A program made the translations under genes and the position numbers. This document shows positions 1 to 5,500 of a DNA stretch of 10,146 bases, piece by piece. How positions within the stretch are numbered: position 1 is the first letter of the stretch; each line of letters opens with the position of its first letter. This stretch comes from Candidatus Shapirobacteria bacterium (GTDB lineage: Bacteria; Patescibacteriota; Microgenomatia; UBA12405), in assembly GCA_028700345.1 (NCBI GenBank), contig JAQVSW010000019.1, positions 1 through 10,146 on the forward strand. The letters run 5' to 3'. Below the pieces are notes generated by a model that saw nothing but the letters and a program-made list of their open reading frames with translations, had not been told where the DNA came from and ran no database searches.

Positions 1-1662
1 CCAGAACATGAGTTAGTTGAAAAGCTTAATAGACAAATAGTCATTAGTAAAGAAAAAAAGATAGAGATAGAGAATTATGTAATAAATTCTAGAAATAAAA
101 GCGATTTGGAGAGAACGGAACTTTCAAAAGATAAAACGGGGGTGTTTTCGGGATTGTACGCTATAAATCCTTATAACAATAAGCAAATACCAATTTGGAT
201 ATCTGATTTTGTCTTGGCTAGCTATGGAAGTGGAGCGATTATGGGTGTGCCGGCTCATGACGAGAGAGATCATGAGTTTGCCAAAAAATTTGAACTACCT
301 ATTGTGCCAGTAATTGAAAAAAAGGATTGGAATTTTCAGGAAAAGGCTTATACTAAGCTTGAAAAAAATGATGATTACAAAAAAATGGTGAAATGGATTG
401 AAGAGAATAAAGTGGGGGAAAGGGCGGCTTCTTATCATCTAAGAGATTGGATATTTAGTCGTCAGCATTACTGGGGGGAGCCAATTCCAATGATATTTTG
501 TGATAAGTGTGGTTGGGTACCTGTACCTGATGAAGACTTACCGGTTGTTTTACCAGAAGTGAAAGCTTATGAGCCTACAAATGATGGTAAAAGCCCACTT
601 TCTAAAATAGAAACTTTTGTAAAGTGTAAGTGTCCTGCTTGTGGTGGAGAAGCCAGGAGAGAGACTGATACCATGCCAAATTGGGCTGGATCAGATTGGT
701 ACTTTTTAGCGTACTGTATGGCTAATAAAATAAATAAAGAGTCTAAAGATTTAAAGCCTAAAACTAAAAATGAAGATATTGATATATTTAGTAGTAGTCA
801 GGAGGAACTGAAAAAATGGTTACCGGTTGACATTTATATTGGGGGAGATGAGCATAATACCCTTCATTTGTTATATTCAAGGTTTATTTATTTGTTTTTA
901 AACGAAATTGGAGTGCTACCAAAGGAAATTCCTGAACCTTATTACAAGAGAATTTCACATGGAGTGATTCTGGGGCCGGATAATCAAAGGATGAGTAAGT
1001 CTAAGGGGAATGTGGTAGTCCCAGAAACGATTGCGGATAAGTATGGAGTTGACGTGCTGCGGCTCTATTTAATGTTTATGGGTCCTTTTACGGGAACGAT
1101 GGCCTGGAATGAAAAGACACTTATGGGAGTCAAGAGATTTTTAGATAAATTTGAAGCTTTTATTGATAAGCAGATTAAATATAAAAGTGATAGCAGCGAC
1201 AAGACAAAATTGATAATTAATAGAACAATAAAAGGGGTGGATAGTGATCTTGAAAATTTTGGATTTAATACGGCAATTGCCAAGCTGATGGAGGCGATAA
1301 ATAATATCGATAAGGCAGGCAAGGAGGATTTAAAGAAATTAGTCATATTACTGGCCCCTATGGCGCCTTATACGGCTGAAGAGGCCTGGCAGAGCCTAGG
1401 AGAAGCGTCTTCTGTCCATCAAAATACGTGGCCGGAATATAAAATAGAGCTATTAAAAAGCAGTACGTTAATATTACCAGTGGCAGTTAATGGAAAGGTC
1501 AGAGAAAAATTAGAAATTGATAGTGATAAGGCCAGCGACAAAGAATATATAATGGGACTAGTAAAAGATAATGAGAAAATAAAAAAATGGCTTACGGGGA
1601 ATATTATTGAGAAAGAGATTCTAGTGCCAGGGAAAATGCTAAATTTGGTCATAAATAAATAA
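1..1662 (+). CDS. leuS: Leucyl-tRNA synthetase, 5'-truncated by window edge
   Basis: Class I aminoacyl-tRNA synthetase that charges tRNA-Leu in the cytoplasm. The frame is open from base 1 and codes for 553 residues; bacterial LeuRS is usually 800-900, so about 300 N-terminal residues including HIGH lie outside. The visible part begins inside the CP1 editing domain (PEHELVEKL, then KSDLERTEL, YGSGAIMGVPAHDERD with the conserved editing Asp). Next come the return to the catalytic core (SRQHYWGEPIP), two CxxC pairs (FCDKCG near codon 168, CPACGG near codon 212) of a zinc-ribbon-like insert, TDTMPNWAGSDWYF, the GGDEHNTLHLLYSRF helix, and the signature loop RMSKSKGN at 988-1011 (R for the first K of KMSKS). 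The anticodon-binding helical domain and a C-terminal domain with VNGKVREKLE and VPGKMLNLV finish the gene. The in-frame TTG at 106 is only an internal Leu codon. Identification is near certain. Confidence 0.97.
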   Translation, partial: PEHELVEKLNRQIVISKEKKIEIENYVINSRNKSDLERTELSKDKTGVFSGLYAINPYNNKQIPIWISDFVLASYGSGAIMGVPAHDERDHEFAKKFELPIVPVIEKKDWNFQEKAYTKLEKNDDYKKMVKWIEENKVGERAASYHLRDWIFSRQHYWGEPIPMIFCDKCGWVPVPDEDLPVVLPEVKAYEPTNDGKSPLSKIETFVKCKCPACGGEARRETDTMPNWAGSDWYFLAYCMANKINKESKDLKPKTKNEDIDIFSSSQEELKKWLPVDIYIGGDEHNTLHLLYSRFIYLFLNEIGVLPKEIPEPYYKRISHGVILGPDNQRMSKSKGNVVVPETIADKYGVDVLRLYLMFMGPFTGTMAWNEKTLMGVKRFLDKFEAFIDKQIKYKSDSSDKTKLIINRTIKGVDSDLENFGFNTAIAKLMEAINNIDKAGKEDLKKLVILLAPMAPYTAEEAWQSLGEASSVHQNTWPEYKIELLKSSTLILPVAVNGKVREKLEIDSDKASDKEYIMGLVKDNEKIKKWLTGNIIEKEILVPGKMLNLVINK

Positions 1663-1699
1663 TTTAGAATATTTTAGCAATTTTTTATTTTAGTGCTAA
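1637..1699 (+). terminator. Weak terminator-like inverted repeats after leuS
   Basis: TGCTAAA (1637-1643) is complementary to TTTAGCA (1673-1679), which is followed at once by a T-rich run (1681-1690). TTTAGCA can alternatively pair with TGCTAA at 1694-1699. The stems hold only two G-C pairs and the first loop is about 29 nt, so this is a poor intrinsic terminator. It is listed because it is the only hairpin plus T-run at the leuS end. TTTAGCAATTT recurs at 2007-2017. Confidence 0.25.
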
Positions 1700-2098
1700 G
1701 GGGATAGTAAATGTCGTTTTACTGGTATTTGTTGGTATTTATGTAATTATCGCTTAGCTAAATTGGTAGTAGATAAAAAAGAAATAGTTAGTTTGAAAAA
1801 TAATGAATGTGCTTATGTTTGATGTACTACTGTGTGGCTTAAGTAAATGATTTGTTAAATAGAGCAACAGTAATAGTGGAGTCAATAATAAAAGATAATT
1901 TTATTAAATTTTTAAAGTTATTTGCGGTTGTTTTGATATAGATTGTTGTTTAATGATTTTAATACTTTAGAAATTTTATATAGTAATTTGCGGTAAATAT
2001 ATACCATTTAGCAATTTGATTTTATGCGGATAATAATTCGGTAAACAATAAAATAATGCGGTAAACCTTTTTTTATTAGGTTTATATATTGCGGTTAA
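1663..2098. other. Non-coding AT-rich gap between leuS and tRNA-Arg
   Basis: This 436-bp stretch has no credible ORF and no recognised RNA gene. The left part (1663-1920) shows only the weak inverted repeats at the leuS end and a TTAGCTAA palindrome near 1755. The right part carries the 9-mer array listed separately. A 7-bp stem TAAACCT/AGGTTTA (2062-2068, 2078-2084) lies just beyond the 3' end of tRNA-Arg, but in the direction of tRNA transcription it has no following T-run. Confidence 0.6.
1923..2098 (-). repeat. Array of six 9-mers like TTTACCGCA
   Basis: Read on the minus strand, six same-orientation 9-mers occur within 176 bp: TTAACCGCA (2090-2098), TTTACCGCA (2057-2065), TTTACCGAA (2037-2045), TTATCCGCA (2025-2033), TTTACCGCA (1989-1997) and ACAACCGCA (1923-1931). 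They hold most of the G and C of an otherwise very AT-rich segment, and the rightmost copy directly abuts the CCA end of tRNA-Arg. Two adjacent copies sit 20 bp apart, about two helical turns. Iteron-like or DnaA-like binding sites are possible (TTATCCGCA differs from TTATCCACA at one base). The array itself is plain to see; its function is unknown. Confidence 0.5.
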
Positions 2099-2173
2099 TG
2101 GTGTCCCCACCAGGAATCGGACCTGGATTTGCCGCTTAGGGGGCGGCCGTTCTATCCATTGAACTATGGGGAC
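2099..2173 (-). tRNA. tRNA-Arg (anticodon CCU), encoded CCA end
   Basis: A full cloverleaf with every stem perfectly paired: acceptor GTCCCCA/TGGGGAC, D stem GTTC/GAAC, anticodon stem GCCGC/GCGGC and T stem CCAGG/CCTGG, then A73 and a genomic CCA (2099-2101 on the complement). The anticodon loop reads CCCCTAA, placing CCT at 34-36 (complement of 2138-2140), which decodes AGG. A20 in the D loop fits arginine identity, and A15-U48 can form. Odd bases: position 33 is C where U is nearly universal, and T-loop position 55 is C (TCCGATT rather than TTCGATT). Since all stems are intact, it looks like a functional gene with unusual loops rather than a pseudogene. It lies downstream of tRNA-Pro on the same strand and is probably co-transcribed with it. 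Confidence 0.95.
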
Positions 2174-2251
2174 TCATTAAATAATCATTAAATCTTCTCT
2201 CTACATTTTTTTTAATATAATTAGTGGTTAATATATTTTATAGATGTATTA

Positions 2252-2277
2252 GTCGCCGTCGTGGAGCTACGGCGGAC
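2252..2277 (-). repeat. GC-rich hairpin between the two tRNA genes
   Basis: CGCCGT (2254-2259) pairs with ACGGCG (2269-2274) around a 9-nt loop, and two further pairs (2252-2253 with 2276-2277) form past one bulged G. It is a sharp GC island in an AT-rich spacer, 5 nt beyond the discriminator base of tRNA-Pro. No T-run follows in the direction of tRNA transcription, so it is not a standard intrinsic terminator. It may be an RNA-processing or pausing stem, or one copy of a dispersed palindromic repeat. Confidence 0.5.
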
Positions 2278-2282
2278 CAAAG

Positions 2283-2356
2283 TCGGGGATAGGAGATTCG
2301 AACTCCCAGCCTCACGCACCCGATGCGTGCGCGCTAGCCAATTGCGCCAATCCCCG
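2283..2356 (-). tRNA. tRNA-Pro (anticodon CGG), CCA not encoded
   Basis: Cloverleaf of acceptor CGGGGAT/ATCCCCG, D stem GCGC/GCGC, anticodon stem CACGC/GCGTG with loop ATCGGGT (anticodon CGG at 34-36, G37), variable loop AGGCT, and T stem GGGAG/CTCCT (one G-U) with a canonical TTCGAAT loop. C1-G72, A73 and G37 are typical bacterial tRNA-Pro determinants; the 15-48 pair is A-U rather than the G-C of E. coli. After A73 the genome reads CT, so CCA must be added by nucleotidyltransferase, unlike the neighbouring tRNA-Arg. It decodes CCG. Confidence 0.96.
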
Positions 2357-2379
2357 AAAGGATAATTTTTTAAAGATCT

Positions 2380-2408
2380 AAATATTTTATCACGCTGTTA
2401 GGATGCAA
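2380..2408 (-). promoter_or_regulatory. Possible promoter of the tRNA pair
   Basis: On the minus strand TTGCAT (2408-2403) and ATATTT (2385-2380) are separated by 17 bp, about 23 nt before the mature 5' end of tRNA-Pro. Both hexamers are imperfect and TAAAAT overlaps just upstream, so the exact -10 is uncertain. Confidence 0.25.
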
Positions 2409-2545
2409 CACTATGATACCTTATTTTATATATTAGTATATTTAACAGTTTTTTAGCCTGCCTTTTTTAGCACTCTAGGTTGATTATTGTCAGAGCATAT
2501 TTACAGGAGTTTAGGTGGATTATCAGGATAAATAATCATTAGTAA

Positions 2546-2574
2546 TTGACAAGTTTTAAAAAAATACTTACACT
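2546..2574 (+). promoter_or_regulatory. Promoter of the small acidic membrane protein gene
   Basis: A perfect TTGACA (2546-2551) is followed after 17 bp by TACACT (2569-2574), which matches TATAAT at four positions including the key first A and last T. The hexamer ends 7 nt before the ATG at 2582, so transcription should begin at or next to the start codon. No Shine-Dalgarno sequence lies between. Confidence 0.55.
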
Positions 2575-2581
2575 TATAAAT

Positions 2582-2929
2582 ATGAATAACTCAAATAGAA
2601 ATACAAGGACTTTGATAGTTAGTTTTTTAATTGCAGTATTTGCTTTGATTCCCCTTCGTTTTATTGAGGTGGGTCAACAACAGGAGCTAATGATGCAAAC
2701 CCGAGTACTGGGAGAGAAAATAGAACAGCCAATGATAATAGAAGAAGAGGTAATTTTTTCTGGGCTGGAAGCTCCTTATGATCAGATGGAAAGTTGTATT
2801 AGTCAGGAAGAGATTGAAATGATTGAAAATGAGATTTTTTTGGGTTATGAAGAAGGAAATCTTAATGAAGAAGAGGTTGAAGTCTTATTGACTGAAATTG
2901 GAGAAAAGAAAAATAATATTTGCCAGTAA
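2582..2929 (+). CDS. Small acidic membrane-anchored protein, unknown function
   Basis: A 115-residue protein I do not recognise. It has a short positive N-terminus (MNNSNRNTR), one hydrophobic segment at about residues 11-26 (LIVSFLIAVFALIPL), then a strongly Glu-rich, probably helical tail with runs such as IIEEEV and NEEEVEVL. There are two Cys, at 72 and 114. The likely topology is a single N-terminal anchor with the acidic tail outside the cytoplasm. ATG 2582 is preferred over the in-frame TTG at 2546, because that TTG is the start of a TTGACA -35 box and the ATG puts the charged residues directly before the membrane segment. There is no RBS; the layout suggests a leaderless mRNA. Its stop codon directly abuts the stop of the convergent PEGA-domain gene, so the two share no terminator space. 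Coding status is likely from length, topology and promoter; function is unknown. Confidence 0.75.
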   Translation: MNNSNRNTRTLIVSFLIAVFALIPLRFIEVGQQQELMMQTRVLGEKIEQPMIIEEEVIFSGLEAPYDQMESCISQEEIEMIENEIFLGYEEGNLNEEEVEVLLTEIGEKKNNICQ

Positions 2930-4117
2930 TTATCGGTCTTTGATGGTTATTGAATGAAGAGTATCCCAAGAAATAATTAGGCGGTATCCATCTGGAGTTG
3001 AGAGAAGAAGCTCGGGAGAAGTAGAGTTTGAATATATAGTTTTGTAATTAGTAGCGTCGTAATCACAGATTTGGACTTGATTATTTTGAATAAAAAGAAG
3101 GTTATTTGAGTATGGAATCCAAGAGATTTGGCTAAGGAAACTGTCTCCGATAAGAAAATTAGTATCTTCTTTGAGATCATAAACATAATAAGAGTTCTTA
3201 ATTAAATTTCGCTGTTGAAATTGAGTGCTTTGAGTTGGAGGAGGAGAGGGAAGTAAATCAGGAATTTGGCCGTTCTTGGCTGCCTGATAAACAAACTTGT
3301 CTTCACTGGCATTAAAAGATAAAAGAGCGGAACTGGTGGCAATAAAAGATTGAATCTCAAGAGGAATTTTTACAAGTTTATTTTTGATAATTTTTTCTTT
3401 GTCTTCTTGCCATTCTTTTTTAATCTGAGTGAGACGAGGGCTGATATCAGATAAATTATTTATATTTTGATTTTGATCAAGAGATAAAAGATATATACTT
3501 GAATTATCTGTAGCTGTAGCCAGAATTTGTTTAGAATCGGGAGAAAATTCAAAGTTGAATTTTGACCAATCAATAGTAGTGTTACTTGGAAAGAGTAGAC
3601 GTTCACTACTTCGACTCATTAAAAGAGGGAGCTCGGTTAATTCCATTAGATAGAGGCCCTTTTCTTTACTGATGGCGGAGCTAGAGGCAACAGCGTAAAC
3701 AATTTTTGTGGCATCGGAGCTGGAAATAGGGTTGATAATTTGGTGCTCGGTCAGAGGTTTTAGTTCAGTCGAAGAACGAAAAAGTTGAGCTTCAATTTGG
3801 TTGACTAATTCTGGTTTAATTTGAATATTTTTTTCCCAAGAATGATAGCCGTCTTTGGTAATTTTAATTTGATAGTTACCTGGAGCTAAATTTAAAGTAT
3901 CGTCGGTGGCAGTAGTAAGTAAATTATTAACGTAAACACTGGCTAGTTTGGGTTTTGAGGTTACTGAAAGAAGTCCGGTTACTTTTAATTGAAAACCACC
4001 GCTGGTGTCTAGTCGGTAGCCTCTGGCAAAGATTGAAATTAAAAAGGTGCTACTAACGACTATTAGAGCGACTGATAAGATGATTAAAAGACTTTTTTGA
4101 TTAGAACTTGATGACAT
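2930..4117 (-). CDS. Membrane-anchored PEGA-domain protein with beta-rich C-terminus
   Basis: A 395-residue protein. MSSSSNQK is followed by one membrane segment (residues 10-30), then a PEGA-type domain at about 47-105 (GLLSVTSKPKLASVYVNN, LNLAPGNYQIKITKDGY). The remaining 280 residues are beta-rich, with repeats of the type ISSSDATKIVYA, FSPDSKQILATA, NASEDKFVYQA and STPDGYRLIISW, resembling TolB/WD40-like propeller blades. PEGA domains are small beta modules usually found at the cell surface, so the protein is probably anchored with its bulk outside the membrane. The ATG at 4117 is chosen over the upstream in-frame start at 4285, because the longer form would run 56 codons antisense through mreB and spoil the N-terminal anchor. 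TATAAT lies 6 nt upstream of this ATG. It is divergent from mreB, so a shared role in the envelope or cell shape is plausible but not shown. Confidence 0.88.
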   Translation of the reverse strand: MSSSSNQKSLLIILSVALIVVSSTFLISIFARGYRLDTSGGFQLKVTGLLSVTSKPKLASVYVNNLLTTATDDTLNLAPGNYQIKITKDGYHSWEKNIQIKPELVNQIEAQLFRSSTELKPLTEHQIINPISSSDATKIVYAVASSSAISKEKGLYLMELTELPLLMSRSSERLLFPSNTTIDWSKFNFEFSPDSKQILATATDNSSIYLLSLDQNQNINNLSDISPRLTQIKKEWQEDKEKIIKNKLVKIPLEIQSFIATSSALLSFNASEDKFVYQAAKNGQIPDLLPSPPPTQSTQFQQRNLIKNSYYVYDLKEDTNFLIGDSFLSQISWIPYSNNLLFIQNNQVQICDYDATNYKTIYSNSTSPELLLSTPDGYRLIISWDTLHSITIKDR

Positions 4118-4122
4118 TAGTG

Positions 4123-4129
4123 TATTATA
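4123..4129. promoter_or_regulatory. Shared symmetric -10 for PEGA gene and mreB-like gene
   Basis: TATTATA is read on + as TATTAT (4123-4128, 8 nt before the ATG at 4137) and on - as a perfect TATAAT (4129-4124, 6 nt before the ATG at 4117). The two start codons are separated by only 19 bp, so the same bases must serve both genes or two boxes must overlap almost completely. Neither side has a strong -35 or a Shine-Dalgarno sequence. Confidence 0.55.
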
Positions 4130-4136
4130 TAGAATT

Positions 4137-5138
4137 ATGAGCTGGATAAGAAAGTTAGCAATAGACCTTGGGACTTCAAATTGTATTATTTGGAGCGAAA
4201 ATGAGGGAATTATTTTAAATGAGCCATCAGTAGTGGCGGTAGAAGCAGAAAGTCGAAAAGTTTTGGCTGCAGGAAATGAAGCCAAGAAGATGGAAGGAAA
4301 AACTCCTGATTATATTGAGATTGTTAAACCAATTAGCTATGGCGCCGTAATTGATTATGAAGTAGCGGTGGGGATGCTCAAATGGTTTATGAGAGAGATA
4401 ATGGGATCACTTTGGTTTTTGGGTCCCCAAGTGATGGTGACGGTGGCTTCGGGATTAACTCAAGTAGAACAAAGGGCGGTACTTGACGCGGTGAGTGAAG
4501 CTGGAGCCAGAAAGGTGAATCTAATTGATACGCCTCTGGCAGCAGCCATAGGGACAAAAATCCCTATTGCTGAAGCTTTCGGAAATATGGTGGTAAATAT
4601 TGGTGGAGGAATAGCAGAAGCTGCAGTAATAGCTTCGGGGGGGGTGGTAACTAGTAAGTGCTATCGAGGTGGTGGAAGTAAAATTGACGAATCTTTGGCG
4701 GAATATTTAAAGAAAAAATATAGTATGGCTATCGGTGATCAGAGTATAGAGCAGGTAAAAATTAAGCTGGGAACGGCAGTTAAATTAAAAAAAATGGAGC
4801 TATTGTCAATTAGTGGTCGGGATTTGGTTTATGGTCTACCAAAGAGTGTCGAGCTAAACTCTGATGAGATTTTTGAAGTCGTTAGGCCAATGCTTGATGA
4901 AATAATATTAGTGATAAAGGAAACCCTCCAAATGACACCTCCAGAATTAGTAGCGGATATTGCTGACAGAGGGATAGTACTTCTCGGAGCGGCATCGAAA
5001 TTAAGGAATTTACCTCTACTGCTAACTAGAGAAATTGGGGTGGCAGTGCATCTGGCATTAGAGCCAGAAAATTGTGTCGTGAAAGGAGCGGGAATGGCAA
5101 TGGAAAATTTAGAAGTATATAGAAAACTGACACGGTGA
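4137..5138 (+). CDS. mreB: MreB-like bacterial actin with altered active site
   Basis: A 333-residue MreB-family protein of normal length, collinear with MreB throughout. MreB polymerises on the inner membrane face and guides elongation wall synthesis. Phosphate-1 motif IDLGTSN (residues 9-15) followed by GIILNEPSVVAV is intact. Later motifs differ: the catalytic Glu of the usual EEPMAAAIG is Thr132 (DTPLAAAIG), the phosphate-2 DIGGGT is NIGGGI (Asn154, Ile159), and the adenosine loop TGGGA is LGAAS (283-287). By homology with studied MreBs, the two water-activating residues (Glu and Thr) are both replaced. ATP binding may persist, but hydrolysis is doubtful. The N-terminus MSWIRK is short, so a membrane-inserting amphipathic helix is not obvious. 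ATG 4137 is the first start after an in-frame stop at 4098; there is no SD. This may be a paralogue beside a canonical MreB elsewhere. Confidence 0.93.
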   Translation: MSWIRKLAIDLGTSNCIIWSENEGIILNEPSVVAVEAESRKVLAAGNEAKKMEGKTPDYIEIVKPISYGAVIDYEVAVGMLKWFMREIMGSLWFLGPQVMVTVASGLTQVEQRAVLDAVSEAGARKVNLIDTPLAAAIGTKIPIAEAFGNMVVNIGGGIAEAAVIASGGVVTSKCYRGGGSKIDESLAEYLKKKYSMAIGDQSIEQVKIKLGTAVKLKKMELLSISGRDLVYGLPKSVELNSDEIFEVVRPMLDEIILVIKETLQMTPPELVADIADRGIVLLGAASKLRNLPLLLTREIGVAVHLALEPENCVVKGAGMAMENLEVYRKLTR

Positions 5139-5176
5139 TGTACTAATAAAATTAAAGCTTATAATAGTAAAAAAGA

Positions 5177-5197
5177 CTAAAATCTAAATTCTAAATA
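5177..5197. repeat. Three tandem 7-bp units after the mreB-like gene
   Basis: CTAAAAT, CTAAATT and CTAAATA follow one another without spacing. The period matches that of the repeat in ruvC at 8188-8222, and the unit is related in base content. It is a degenerate micro-repeat in non-coding DNA. Confidence 0.5.
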
Positions 5198-5237
5198 ACA
5201 TAAATTTAAAAGCATTATAAGTGTTAAGATTATATAT

Positions 5238-5260
5238 AATAATAAAAAACCATTATTATT
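5238..5260 (+). terminator. Possible weak terminator of the mreB-like gene
   Basis: AATAATAA (5238-5245) and TTATTATT (5253-5260) can form an 8-bp stem with a 7-nt loop, followed by AAGTTTTTAA. The stem has no G-C pair and lies 100 nt past the stop codon, so it is a weak candidate. Confidence 0.2.
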
Positions 5261-5487
5261 AAGTTTTTAACTGTCCTTGGGTAATACTTATGAGTATAAA
5301 AATTGTTCAATATTAAAAGTTTTTAAATGTATATTATTTAAAGTAGAAGTCTTATAGTATTTTAAGAATAAAGAGATGATACATTGAAACAAGACAATAT
5401 TTATTGTAATTATATAAGATATATAAGGGAGGTGTATAACTGGTATATTTCGTTAGATCCCTATTTTTTTTGAAGTAAATCATTTAT

Positions 5488-5493
5488 TATAAG
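5488..5493 (+). promoter_or_regulatory. -10 box of the glycosyltransferase gene
   Basis: TATAAG ends 7 nt before the ATG at 5501; an overlapping TATTAT (5485-5490) would end 10 nt before. An in-frame TAA at 5495-5497 rules out any start further upstream. There is no Shine-Dalgarno sequence next to the ATG and no clear -35. The arrangement suggests a leaderless transcript. Confidence 0.4.
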
Positions 5494-5500
5494 TTAATTA

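Larger units (their letters stand above)
5139..5500. other. Non-coding AT-rich gap after the mreB-like gene
   Basis: This 362-bp stretch has no ORF of note. Visible in it are a 7-bp tandem triplet (5177-5197), an AT-only hairpin (5238-5260), a 14-bp dyad ACAATA-TT-TATTGT (5394-5407) and an orphan Shine-Dalgarno-like AAGGGAGGTG (5425-5434), which is followed by no ATG within reach. The latter could be the relic of a lost small gene or simple chance. Confidence 0.5.

Noticed and set aside
1065..1652. Antisense reading frames within leuS (1065-1346 and 1419-1652 on -)
   Set aside because: They oppose an unmistakable conserved gene, have no promoter or RBS support, and their Leu/Ile/Ser-rich content is what the complement of Lys/Glu/Asn codons gives.
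1798..1851. Possible 15-codon ORF (ATG AAT GTG ...) in the leuS-tRNA gap
   Set aside because: Very short, no SD, no good promoter and no recognisable motif.
2062..2084. Hairpin TAAACCT/AGGTTTA as terminator of the tRNA genes
   Set aside because: On the tRNA strand the run in the loop is A, and no T-run follows the stem. Only two G-C pairs support it.
1923..2098. CRISPR array or replication origin in the 9-mer cluster
   Set aside because: Units are 9 bp with irregular spacing, unlike CRISPR repeats. There is no dnaA, dnaN or rep gene nearby, so an origin cannot be claimed.
2546..2581. TTG 2546 as start of the small membrane protein
   Set aside because: This TTG is the first part of TTGACA, a consensus -35. 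ATG 2582 lies at the expected transcription start and gives a normal membrane N-terminus.
4118..4285. 56-residue N-terminal extension of the PEGA protein
   Set aside because: It is antisense to the conserved start of the mreB-like gene and would bury the membrane anchor. TATAAT sits directly before ATG 4117.
5120..5138. UGA read as Gly or Trp (recoded genetic code)
   Set aside because: TGA ends mreB, the phosphoesterase and ruvA exactly where the families end, so UGA is a stop here.
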